DNA from: Oehlia diaphana
Taxonomy: Eukaryota; Glomeromycota; Glomeromycetes; Glomerales; Glomeraceae
Direction of reading: 5' to 3'
DNA length: 18,246 bases
NCBI GenBank assembly: GCA_003833135.1
Contig: QZLH01001908.1
Location: 1,969-20,214 of the forward strand
The stretch's first letter is position 1, and each line of letters starts with the position of its first letter. Below are positions 1 to 8,484 of this stretch, in pieces. The position numbers and the translations under genes were made by a program. The notes below the pieces were generated by a model. The model worked only from the letters and a program-made list of their open reading frames with translations, searched no databases and was not told the DNA's origin.

Positions 1-159
1 TATAGACCTAGATACAATATAATTACAAAATAATGACAAAAGTATAATAAAATCATTTTGATGTATTAAATGTATTTTTGTAATATGTTAAAATTATTAC
101 AAAATCATTTCAAAAAATTGATCATTTTTAGTAAAGTAGAAATTGCCTTTTATAATATA

Positions 160-335
160 TTATTATAAAAATGTTTTTGCAATATTTCTATAGTAATGAA
201 TATAATAAAAAAATGTTGCAAAATATTTTTTCAAAGTAATTTTAATTAAAAAACATTTGCAATATTTATATTATTATAAAAAATATTTTTGCATTATTTC
301 TATAGTAATATAATAAAAAAATGTAAAAATATTTT
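160..335. repeat. Diverged tandem duplication, about 65-bp unit
   Basis: Two similar blocks lie at about 160-229 and 271-335. Both run through ttattataaaaa, then a T-rich stretch with tttttgca, then tatttctatagtaat, then aataaaaaaatgt. They differ by small indels and substitutions. No coding potential is visible. This is an AT-rich intergenic duplication. Confidence 0.55.
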
Positions 336-352
336 CATAATGTTTTTTATTA

Positions 353-486
353 TAGAACTGGACTGGACCAAATTAAATACTGATCTAGTTTAGTCTAATT
401 TTTAATATAATTCAGATTGGACTAAAATAGAGCAATTTTTTTGGTTTAGTTCTGGATTACTCTTCAATTTGGACCAATCTGAATCA
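353..486. repeat. Cluster of CAGATTGGACYAAA-like motifs in both orientations
   Basis: Related short motifs occur at 361-374 (gactggaccaaatt), 411-426 (ttcagattggactaaa) and 467-484 (aatttggaccaatctgaat); the last is in reverse orientation. The 411-426 and 467-486 copies form an imperfect inverted repeat. This resembles the subterminal repeats of a hAT-like element such as the one at 7326-7924, but the motif differs and I find no target duplication. Confidence 0.4.
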
Positions 487-1061
487 TTTAGAGCTTTAAA
501 ATAGGCTGAGATAATATAAATTATTATCTGACTACTAATTGATATTTAGGATTTTTTCTGCCAATTATAAACTAGTAGACCAATTAGTATGTATATTCAG
601 AATAATGAAAAAATTATTTATTGATTTAGTTTAGTATATAAATAAATTGTATAAATAATATTTTTTTTCTTATATAATTAATCATACTAATTTAAGATAT
701 ATGTTGATTGATTGTATTAAATTTAACCAATTAATCCAAATAAGAGATATATAAATAATATATTAATTATTAAGTATAACCAATTGTTCTAGATATAAGG
801 GTAATTAAAATTAATATTATAATCCATTATGATATTTATAATAATAATAATAACAATTCAGTTAAAAATGAATTAAAATTTAAATATTTTTATTAAATAT
901 TTAATGAAAAATATACTTCTATAAAGAAAAAATTAAAAAAATCTGATTATTATAAAATTTTAAAATCTGATTGATTGTTTAAGCTAAAATCTTAAAAACT
1001 CAATTATTAATATATAACAAAGTCATATGGTTTCAACTTTTAAAATATAATTTTTAATATT
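487..1061. other. AT-rich intergenic DNA, no gene seen
   Basis: Stops are dense in all six frames and there are several A/T runs and short ATT/AAT repeats. I see no coding, RNA gene or clear transposon end. Confidence 0.6.
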
Positions 1062-1127
1062 TTTACAGAAACTTAACATTTTTAATCAATATACTTTACA
1101 GAAACTTTAAATTTTCAAGCAATATCA
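1062..1127. repeat. Two-copy 33-bp tandem repeat
   Basis: The units at 1062-1094 and 1095-1127 both begin tttacagaaact and end with caatat plus two bases, with a few substitutions between. The second unit leads directly into the GATATC array. Confidence 0.6.
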
Positions 1128-1430
1128 TTTTGATATCATTTTAATATCATTTCAATATCGATTTAATATCGATGTGATATCGAAATAAACATATTAATAT
1201 CAAATTAATATTGAAATGATATTAAAATGATAAGAGAAATGACATCGAAACAATATATTTAAGTTTAATTTAAAGATATTATTTTGATATTATTTTAATT
1301 ATCATTTTGATATCATTTTGATATTAATTTAATATTGATATAATATCGAAATGATAATACTTTATTTCAATATCATATCAATATTATATCGATATTGAAA
1401 TGATATCAAAATGATATCAAAATGATACCG
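1121..1430. repeat. Foldback of 11-bp GATATC-type units
   Basis: From 1121 the sequence runs in 11-bp steps such as gatatcatttt, aatatcatttc and aatatcgattt. From about 1365 to 1430 the same units run in reverse complement, and the two outer arms match over about 65 bp. An inner pair of arms, around 1190-1235 and 1295-1340, also matches in inverted orientation. The segment could therefore fold almost completely on itself around about 1240-1290. Each unit carries a palindromic or near-palindromic core (GATATC, ATCGAT). It has no coding content. It may be a foldback transposon, a protein-binding array or a structured satellite. Confidence 0.75.
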
Positions 1431-1747
1431 TTAAGATAAACTTAACGATATCAATTCTACTCTTATAATAAATTATAAATTATAAATACTGCTAAATGAT
1501 AAATGACAAATTACTTATAATAAATTATGTAAATCATAAGTCATATAAATTATATAATATTATATCATGTTAATACTGAAAAGTTGCAATTAAAATAGGT
1601 AAAGTTAAAAAACATTATTTCAATAAAAAAAACATATATTATTAATAAATACAATAATTTTAATTATAAACAAAAGATTTTATATTGAAATGGAATTTAT
1701 TGATGATGTTAAAATTTTAAATTTGAATATGATTTATAATACTAATA

Positions 1748-1889
1748 GGCTATTGTTATTTATACCCCCAATTTTGTTATTCATACCCTACTATGGCCAG
1801 AATTAAGGAAAATTTGACCAAGCGATATCACATAATGTTGGCCAGAAGGGGTACAAATAACAAAAATGGAGGTACGAATAACTATCGCC
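1748..1889. mobile_element. 142-bp MITE with 41-bp TIRs
   Basis: The left end (1748-1788) and the reverse complement of the right end (1849-1889) align at about 33 of 41 positions, starting GGCTATTGTTATT against GGCGATAGTTATT. Exact 8-bp direct repeats TACTAATA flank it at 1740-1747 and 1890-1897, as expected for a target site duplication. The TIRs contain repeated GTTATT-TACCCC blocks and an inner ggccaga pair. It has no coding capacity. Eight-bp duplications fit hAT or P superfamilies, but the first TIR bases do not match the usual hAT pattern, so the superfamily is open. Confidence 0.8.
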
Positions 1890-2208
1890 TACTAATAGTA
1901 TAGTATTTTTAATATCTAAATATATTGATCATCCTAATTATATTAGTTGCAATACAGTAGTTTAGTATTACAACAATTAAATAAATTTACTAATAAATTA
2001 TTGCTATCATTTTTCTTTTACTATATAATTCTTTTATAGCTTTTTTTTTAAAAAACATACAAGACATATTTTTAACATTGCTAATACTAGTACTCCTTAA
2101 AATTATTGATGATTTATATCTTTATATAACTTTTGAAATTAATAATTATCAAAAAAAAATTTAGATAATTAAATGGTAAAAAAAAATTTTTAGTTATAAC
2201 TTAATTAA

Positions 2209-2214
2209 TTTATT
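2209..2214 (-). terminator. AATAAA polyadenylation signal of the SDR gene
   Basis: On the minus strand AATAAA begins 9 nt after the TAA stop codon at 2223-2225. The position is close to the stop but plausible in such compact, AT-rich 3' ends. Confidence 0.4.
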
Positions 2215-2222
2215 ACACTAAA

Positions 2223-3317
2223 TTAATTTTTCCTATGAGAGATCATTATCGGATCATCCCAACTTAAGAATTTACCACTTAAGGATTTAATAGTATCAAT
2301 TTTTTCACCAGCACAAGAAGCCAAAGAAGCGAGGATATGAGCTGGTTGATCAGCAGGAACCAAATTATTTGATTTATACAGACTTATAAATTTATCATGT
2401 TCAGATTTTTTCATCCCCATTTCCATTCCTATGCATAGTAAAAGAAATGTAAATTTATAAATACAAGAAAAAAGAAAATTAGATTAAAATACCTTTTTCA
2501 CGTATAAGTTTTTGCATATCAGTATCAACAACTCCAGGACGAATTGATATTGCTACAACATCAGGTTCCTCTAATGCAAATGTAGTTGTTAACATATTAA
2601 GTGCTGCTTTAGTGCTATTTTAGAATAATAATAATAATAATAATTTAATTTCCTGCAATTAAACAACAAAATAATAATTTTAATATAACTTACGTGCTAT
2701 ATGCAGCCCATCCATAATATTCATAAGTAGCAGCTCCAGATGACACAGAAACAAAAACTCCTTTATTTTGTTTTAATTGTGCCAATGATTTTTTAATTAA
2801 ATTTACTATCGAAAAGAAATTTACATCGTAACTTCTAATAATTTAAATTAATGAATAAATAAAATTTTGATCATTAATAAAAGGGTTGTTAAATTAATTT
2901 ATTATTACCTCTTCCATTCATCAATATCGGTATTAGCCACAGTACCAATTGAAAGGGTTCTATTAAAATTCAAATCGATAATATTTTCAGTTAATTCCAT
3001 CCTTTTTGATCCTAAAATAAAAGAACTCAAATGGCTTACCCAGCATTTGCAATAACACCATCCAATTTTCCCCACGTTTTAACAGATTTTTCAATTGCTT
3101 CATTAATAACTCGTTCCTCTGTAACATCTCCAATAACAATTTCAATTTTACCTTTTCCATTTAAATCATTTTCAACATATTGTTTCAATTCTATTAGATC
3201 TTTTTCCGTACGTGATATTGCTACAACATTATTATTAAATTTTTTAATTAATTCTATCACTGCCGCTCTGCCTATTCCTCTTGATGCACCTGTAACTAAA
3301 ATTGATTTTGCAGTCAT
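2223..3317 (-). CDS. Short-chain dehydrogenase/reductase, five exons
   Basis: The proposed CDS is complement(join(2223..2428,2493..2614,2694..2834,2909..2959,3040..3317)): 798 nt, 265 residues. The four introns (64-80 nt) have GT-AG borders and keep the frame. The product is a classical NAD(P)-dependent SDR with a Rossmann fold. Visible motifs are TGASRGIG at residues 9-16 (cofactor glycine motif), a GDVT segment near 63-66, NAG at 91-93, Asn115 in VNFFS, Ser142 in VSVSSG, and Tyr155-x-x-x-Lys159 (YSTTK), followed by RPGVVDTDMQ. The Asn-Ser-Tyr-Lys tetrad is complete. Length and the C-terminal SWDDP ending resemble yeast YIR035C/Irc24-type (benzil reductase-like) cytosolic SDRs; the substrate cannot be read from sequence. 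The acceptor of the first intron was chosen at 2960, because an earlier AG near 3012 would give an immediate stop. The start is the first ATG before the glycine motif. No targeting signal is seen. Confidence 0.93.
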
Positions 3318-3606
3318 AATGAAGAGTATATATACAAACTAATTTTTCATTGCGGCATCTCATAATATGTCGTACAAGCACAGATAAATCAGCAATCACG
3401 GGACAAACTGATCGATTATACGCATTGTGATACAATATCTATAAAATAATACAATGTTAATGAAAATGGCAAAGAAATATATATATATGTATAAATATTT
3501 AAAGTTTATGGTATATTAAAGTTTAGTTAATTATTGAAAGCTATTAATGTTATTAATATTATTAATATTAAATGAATAGAGAGTTTTGTTGTTGAAATTG
3601 TTGAGA
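3318..3606. other. Intergenic 5' region of the SDR gene
   Basis: On the minus strand a TATATATA stretch lies about 7-20 nt before the start codon, too close for a standard TATA box. It is followed upstream by ATT/AAT-rich sequence near 3540-3575. No other gene is visible, and open frames here are short and not protein-like. Confidence 0.4.
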
Positions 3607-3926
3607 TTAAGATTCATCAGTAACGACGGCATTTGTATGTTGTTGAAACAGATCTTGCATACTTAAATTAGATAGATTTGCAAATGAGGAAGTAGGTATA
3701 ATGATAATTTCGAAACCTGGAATTCCAAATCTAAAGAAATTGTGATAATTTGTTTGAGGAAAATTAAGCGGTGCAGAAATATTTTGAATATTTTGAGTAT
3801 TTTGTATATTATTATTATTTATTATTATTGGAATCCTGTGGCGCGTAAGTTGAATTGATCGTAGGTTGAGGGTGGATTACTTACGAAAGAGAATGAGGGA
3901 TATTGCTCATAATAATTGTCGGCCAT
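3607..3926 (-). CDS. Small Asn/Gln-rich hypothetical gene, frame broken once
   Basis: Two stretches read like protein. The first begins at ATG 3926-3924 (MADNYYEQYPSFSF...) and runs 33 codons to TAA at 3825-3827. The second, in another frame, starts within an AAT-repeat near 3830 with an NNNN/QNTQNIQN tract, continues through NYHNFFRFGIPGFE and MQDLFQQHTN, and stops at TAA 3607-3609. One extra base near 3828 would join them into about 106 residues. An alternative keeps the sequence as it is: start at 3910-3908, exon 3885-3910, a 49-nt GTAAGT...CACAG intron at 3836-3884, exon 3607-3835, giving 84 residues. Low-complexity N/Q/Y content suits a transcription-associated or prion-like protein, but no domain is recognised. 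It lies upstream of the SDR gene on the same strand, with about 290 bp between them. Confidence 0.5.
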
Positions 3927-4819
3927 ATAGCAGCTAATCATCATATATGTTGATATTGTTTTGAGAATTGTGATGATCTAGATGATCTCATTGTATATTG
4001 TATATATAATAATGTATTATCGTATAATGAATTATTATTATTATTATTTTTGAGGGTGAAAAGTCTTTTTATATCATGAAAAAAAAAAATTTGTAGTTTC
4101 ATTGATTATGGAAAGGATGGGGTATTTTTTGAGTTATATAAATTAAGTATAATGATAACGGAATGAATGATCACGTCTATTTTAAAATAATTTGATTGTT
4201 AAATGAGTATAAACTCTATTTTTTTATTCCCTAAATGTTAAAAAAATAATATAACTTAGGAATTATCATTACATATTATATCCGAATTTAACGTTCATCA
4301 TTACTCCGAAGTTCAAATTCCGAAATACGGACCATAAAATAGGTAAAATATATAATCGCTTTATAAAATATGCAACATATATTAATATATTTATATTGTA
4401 TATGTTCTATAAGAGTTATCATAGAATTTTAGATCTTTAAAAGGTAATTATGTATTTTCTATATATATATGCATAAGTAGATGGATATTAAAGAGAATTT
4501 CTTTGCATAAGCAAAATATTGTGACGTTTAGATAAGATAATAATAAATTTCTTCATATAAATATTTACGGAAATTTAAATCTTGTGTTATCTTGTACCAA
4601 TAATAACTTTTTATAATAGTTATCAATATTTATAGATAAAATCATTGTTATTTTTGTTACCAGTATGCATATGTATATATCAACTTTTACGGTAATATTA
4701 AATGATTATAAGTAAGGAAACAATTAAATGATTTTTAAATTAATAATTTGTCTTACGGCATAATTATTATTTTTACCATGCTAGGGATGATGAATTGTTT
4801 AATTTTATATAATGATAGG
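3927..4819. other. AT-rich intergenic DNA, no gene seen
   Basis: It contains ATT repeats (about 4030-4052), an A10 run near 4079-4089 and scattered ATATAT tracts. The first part is likely the 5' flank of the small minus-strand gene. I see no coding, tRNA or transposon ends. Confidence 0.5.
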
Positions 4820-4820
4820 A

Positions 4821-4992
4821 AAAATTTTTGAATTGAATGTCAGTATTTCCGCGTGTAAACGTGTTGATATACAATATATATTTAGTAATAATTTTTAATA
4901 TAAATAAATTAAAATCTTTCATATATTCTTTTTAATATTTCCACGTTATATTTCCCGCGTTTACACAAATTATTTAGAATTCAAAAATTCTT
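4821..4992. repeat. Imperfect inverted repeat, GTGTAAACG and AATTTTTGAATT arms
   Basis: AATTTTTGAATT near 4823-4834 recurs inverted at 4979-4990 (aattcaaaaatt). Inside it, gtgtaaacg at 4853-4861 recurs inverted within cgcgtttacac at 4966-4976. The two matched blocks occur in the same order from each end, as in a decayed MITE of about 170 bp. No target duplication is convincing in this AT-rich context. Confidence 0.5.
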
Positions 4993-5170
4993 AATTAAAT
5001 ACACTCAACAATGTACCAATTGTACCATGTATTATTTATTATAATATAACAGATAAGACTTACTATATCGTGTATACATGTCCGACATGAATTTTTGCGC
5101 TACATACAAATTCCTTTTAAAGAAAATATAATAATTAATTCCTAATGGTTAAAAGGTATGTATTGTTTAT

Positions 5171-5193
5171 TGATATGCGTAATCCGCATATCA
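5171..5193. promoter_or_regulatory. Perfect 9-bp dyad upstream of the 5355 gene
   Basis: TGATATGCG (5171-5179) and CGCATATCA (5185-5193) are exact reverse complements separated by taatc. The dyad sits 17 bp upstream of a TATATAAA box and about 160 bp before the start codon. It is a candidate site for a dimeric regulator. This is inferred from position and symmetry only. Confidence 0.5.
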
Positions 5194-5210
5194 CATATTC
5201 CCCCGTACTG

Positions 5211-5218
5211 TATATAAA
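5211..5218 (+). promoter_or_regulatory. TATA box (TATATAAA)
   Basis: TATATAAA lies 137 bp upstream of the ATG at 5355. A C/T tract and a long T run (about 5265-5300) with a following A run separate it from the start, consistent with a 5' UTR. Confidence 0.5.
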
Positions 5219-5354
5219 ATGCTTGCTTATATCTTTTATAGAATTTTTCATACCTTTCTCCCTTGAAAATTTTTTTTTCGAATTTTTTTTTTTTTTTTTT
5301 CAAAAAAAAAATAAAATTGTTTTTTTTATTTAAAATATTCATTCTTTATTCATC

Positions 5355-6161
5355 ATGCCTTTAAGATCACGTTCATTTTCAATAGCAAGACCAGCTCCAT
5401 TAATTCAGAGAAGTCGTAGTAGATGTACTATAAATACTCTTTCTAATCATCATTATAATAATCTTCCAGAACCACCTTCTCCTGACTCAAAATTCACTGC
5501 TGAACTTAAAAGTTCAACGAAAATACCTCATCTACCGACTTGTAAATGTGTTGCATGTAAAGAGCAATTGGAGTCTCGATTGGCTCATGATGCTATAGTT
5601 GAAGAAGTAGCAAAGAAATTAAAAAGTCCTGCTTTTGAAGCTTTTTTAAATCAACGTGTTTCTTTAACCACCGATCAATTAGATAGAATTGAGTTGGCTA
5701 AATTACATGCGAATGTTGATAAATTACCACAAAGATATCCTGCTCAGGTAAGAATTAACCTTTTAATAATATTAAGTATATTGTGAAATAATTATTAATT
5801 AATATTAAAAAAATTAATTTAGGATGGTTATTTAAGAAAAGATATTCATAAAATGTATTTTAATACATTGGCCGAAAATCTTTCACGTCTTGAGGATCCA
5901 ATATTATACGAACGTCAAAGGTTCGTTTTATCTAACGAAAAAGAGGAAGCAATGTATACTCAACGTATGTTTAAACGTGTGAGTAAAGCTTTAAAACATC
6001 GTTTTGTCTCTCAAGATGCTGAATTTTTACCACCTGAAGAACGTAAATTACAAAAATTTCGTGAAGTTGAAGGAAAATTAAATAGATTGGTTGATACTTT
6101 CCCTCAATTTGATAATCAACGTGTTGAAATGAGTCTTAATAAACGTAAATTAACGATATAA
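5355..6161 (+). CDS. Hypothetical 243-residue protein with CxCxxC motif, two exons
   Basis: The proposed CDS is join(5355..5747,5823..6161). The 75-nt intron (GTAAGA...TTTAG) is phase 0 and joins ...QRYPAQ to DGYLRKD... . The first 30 residues are rich in Arg and Ser with no acidic residue (MPLRSRSFSIARPAP...), which would suit a mitochondrial presequence. A Pro-rich linker follows (about 37-45), then Cys63-x-Cys65-x-x-Cys68 in CKCVACKE. The rest is charged and probably helical, with segments such as VEEVAKKLKSP, YERQRFVLSNEKEE and PPEERKLQKFREVEGK. There is no membrane segment. I do not recognise the family. The gene stands alone, with a TATA box and a dyad upstream and an AATAAA downstream. 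An organelle-located small metal-binding or assembly factor is one guess; it is not supported beyond the presequence-like start. Confidence 0.85.
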
Positions 6162-6313
6162 AATCTTATCATTTACGGACATTTTTATTATTATAAATAA
6201 TATAATAGTAAATTATGTATTTTTTTTCATGATTTGTAAAAAAAAAAAAAAATTAGTTCAGATTCATTTGTATAATAATTAAATTCTTGTGCAGTGCACA
6301 ATTTTTTTTTAAT

Positions 6314-6319
6314 AATAAA
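6314..6319 (+). terminator. AATAAA polyadenylation signal
   Basis: AATAAA lies about 150 bp after the stop codon at 6161, following an A run (6239-6252) and a T run (6303-6310). It is a plausible 3' end for the 5355-6161 gene. Confidence 0.35.
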
Positions 6320-7094
6320 AGCTATAAAACAAAACGCATGCAAGTTTATTTTAAAGAAATTTAATTTCATATCCAGTACTTCAATAATACTTTAATGAAA
6401 TTTTAAAAAAGATGTTTATTTTCTTTTTTAGGATAACAATGGAATTCTCGATCACTTTATTCATTAAATTTAGCGTTTTAAATTATATAATGACATCTAT
6501 AAATGGGTAGAAATTTTCTTTGTTAGAAATTATAAAGCCTTTCTCAGTTTTTTAATAAAATGTCCTGCGCCATAAAAGTGGTCTTTGATATACGTAAAAC
6601 AAATTAAAATTGAAGGTATCACAAATAAAATTGTCAATCGACGAAAAGTTTATGATTTATCAATTTTGGTTAGATATTTAAAATGTTTTTAACAAAATTT
6701 GGTATAATGTAAAGTAAATCTAATAACTGGTAAATCTTTTTCAGATTAGTTGTTTCAGAATCTTATTATTCGTTAATAAAAAGTCCGCAAGTAATAAATT
6801 ACTTGCAGGTTGCTCACGAATATCATATGCACTTTAAATATTTTTTAAGTTTCATTCATATCCCCCGTTCATTGTTTTTAAAAATTATCAGTTATATTAA
6901 TAGTAAGTATACCCTATTTATAATTCATTAAATTTGTCTTAATTAGGAATTTTTTTTTTTTTCAGGGGGGAAAAATAAAACCAATGAGATGTTAATATCT
7001 TATATTCATTTTATTAGTTGCACGATAATATTTTAAATCTCAGATATGATTATCCAATATTAATTAACCATCATTGTAGTAGAGAATATTATAA
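6320..7094. other. Intergenic DNA, no convincing gene
   Basis: The region is AT-rich with short broken frames. It holds one clear hairpin (6787-6806), a T run at about 6951-6962 and a G6 run near 6965-6970. A short plus-strand stretch near 6617-6695 reads briefly without stops but has no ATG and no recognisable motif. Confidence 0.5.
6787..6806. repeat. 20-bp hairpin GCAAGTAAT-AA-ATTACTTGC
   Basis: Two perfect 9-bp arms are separated by two bases. Its function is unknown. It lies in intergenic DNA and is not next to a gene end. Confidence 0.55.
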
Positions 7095-7225
7095 TAGGGA
7101 CCTTTGCAATAAAAAGGGACAAAACTTCAAATTTATGTTTTTAGGCTCAAATAAGTCTAGATTTGGCATTAATTCATTTTTATTTTTTCTAGCAGCTTCA
7201 TTCTTTTCTACCGCAAAGACCCCAA
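7095..7225. mobile_element. Short MITE-like element, TAGGGACCTTTGC ends
   Basis: The left end TAGGGACCTTTGCAATA (7095-7111) and the reverse complement of the right end (TTGGGGTCTTTGCGGTA, from 7225) match at about 16 of 23 positions. TAGGG fits the hAT-type YARNG start. A related left end occurs at 11811-11839, so the end is a dispersed repeat. The flanks are too AT-rich to decide a duplication. The open frame across this interval has no ATG start and looks like chance. Confidence 0.45.
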
Positions 7226-7325
7226 TTTATAATAAAGAATATACTATATATAATTATAATAACTTTTCGATATTAAAAATATTGCATTTTAAGTTTTAAC
7301 CATTATTCTTATTAGTATATAAAAG

Positions 7326-7924
7326 TAGGGTTCCGAATGGGTCAGGTCAAGTCAGGTTATATCAGGTTATTTGTTTAACCTGACCTGAACTGAAACTTGA
7401 AAATTTTCAGGATTTTTATTAAAATATTAAAAAAAAATGATGCAATCCACTTTTTTATATTAAAATCGTATAAAAAGGTGAATCGCAATACTGCAACTAA
7501 CTTTTTTATATAAAATCTATATAAAAATGTGAATTCCGATACCGCAATTCACTTTTTATATATAAAATCAATATAAAAATGTGAATTCCGATACCGCAAT
7601 TCACTTTTATATATAAAATCAATATAAAAATGTGAATTCTGATACCGCAATTCATTTTTTATATACAAAATCAATATAAAATTGTGAATTCTGATATCGC
7701 AACTCACTTTTATTATATAAAAACAATATAAAAAGTGAATTATAATACTATAACTCACTTACATAAAATCATAGTTTCAGGTCAACAGGTCATTCAGGTT
7801 ATATTGATGTTACAACCTGAACAGTACCTGAACTGATGCTAAATTGCAATTGCTAAACCTGACCTGATAAATTCAGGTCAACCTGTCAAGTTACCTGAAT
7901 TTGGTCAACATGTTCGGAACTCTA
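7326..7924. mobile_element. Non-autonomous hAT-like element, 599 bp, exact 8-bp TSD
   Basis: The ends are TAGGGTTCCGAA (7326-7337) and, inverted, TAGAGTTCCGAA (from 7924): 11 of 12 match and both fit the hAT YARNG start. Exact 8-bp direct repeats TATAAAAG flank it at 7318-7325 and 7925-7932. Both subterminal regions are packed with AGGTCA/AGGTTA and their complements ACCTGA/ACCTGT (about 7340-7400 and 7778-7910), the usual layout of transposase-binding subterminal repeats. The middle is a 51-52-bp minisatellite. It has no transposase, so it would depend on an autonomous relative elsewhere. Confidence 0.9.
7478..7760. repeat. 51-52-bp minisatellite inside the hAT-like element
   Basis: Unit starts (gtgaat...) fall at 7478, 7529, 7581, 7632, 7684 and 7735. 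Each unit has gtgaattccgataccgc, then aattcac, then an ATATA-rich spacer. The gtgaatt...aattcac part is itself an imperfect inverted repeat. The minus-strand open frame at 7549-7758 is only a translation of this array. Confidence 0.85.
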
Positions 7925-8011
7925 TATAAAAGTAAATTTTATTTATAATTATATATTGAACTACAATAAATTATCAGATTTCTTAAAAATGCTTAGTAAT
8001 TTTTTACAATG

Positions 8012-8474
8012 CAAATTTTTTTTTTTATTTAAAAGCTAATCCATTGTAAATTTTATATTTAAAACAAAAAGAAAATATTTTAAAATATAAAAAAAATCAT
8101 CTGATCATAAATGATGATAATTTTTTGAGGTTATTTTATATATTTATTTGCATATAGATAACTTTTGGAATTTCAAATGTAAAATATCCTTAAATTATAT
8201 TTTAAAAATTACAATTGATTAACTTTTAAATAAAAAAAAATTTGACAGACTTTATATATTTAAAAAAAATGCTAATTTATTATATTTTACTATATATTTT
8301 TTAAATTTATTGGTAATTCAATTCTTGTTATTTTATAACAAATTTTTTTTATTTGAAAGCTAATCAATTGTAATTTTAAAAATGTAATTAAAAATGTTTT
8401 ATATTTAAAATTTTAAAAGTTAATTATATGCAAATAAATATAAAATAACTTTCAAAATTTAAAATCAGATAATT
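8012..8474. repeat. Large foldback with about 140-bp arms plus extra half-arm
   Basis: The segment 8096-8244 matches the reverse complement of 8339-8474 along nearly its whole length, with small indels. Landmarks are the inverted pairs atctgat, ggttattttatat, tttatttgcatata, aattacaattgatta and aaaaaaatttg. The loop is about 94 bp. A further partial copy in the orientation of the right arm lies at 8012-8090 (agctaatccattgtaa against agctaatcaattgtaa). No coding sequence is present. It may be a foldback or MITE insertion with a rearranged extra arm. Confidence 0.75.
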
Positions 8475-8484
8475 TATTTTTAAA

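Noticed and set aside
3031..3342. 103-codon plus-strand open frame
   Set aside because: It is the antisense shadow of the first SDR exon.
5142..5342. Open frames on both strands in front of the 5355 gene
   Set aside because: They consist of translated T/A homopolymers in the 5' UTR and promoter.
7018..7299. 93-codon plus-strand open frame
   Set aside because: It starts at TTG, has biased AT-driven composition, and overlaps the MITE at 7095-7225; no motif or neighbour supports it.
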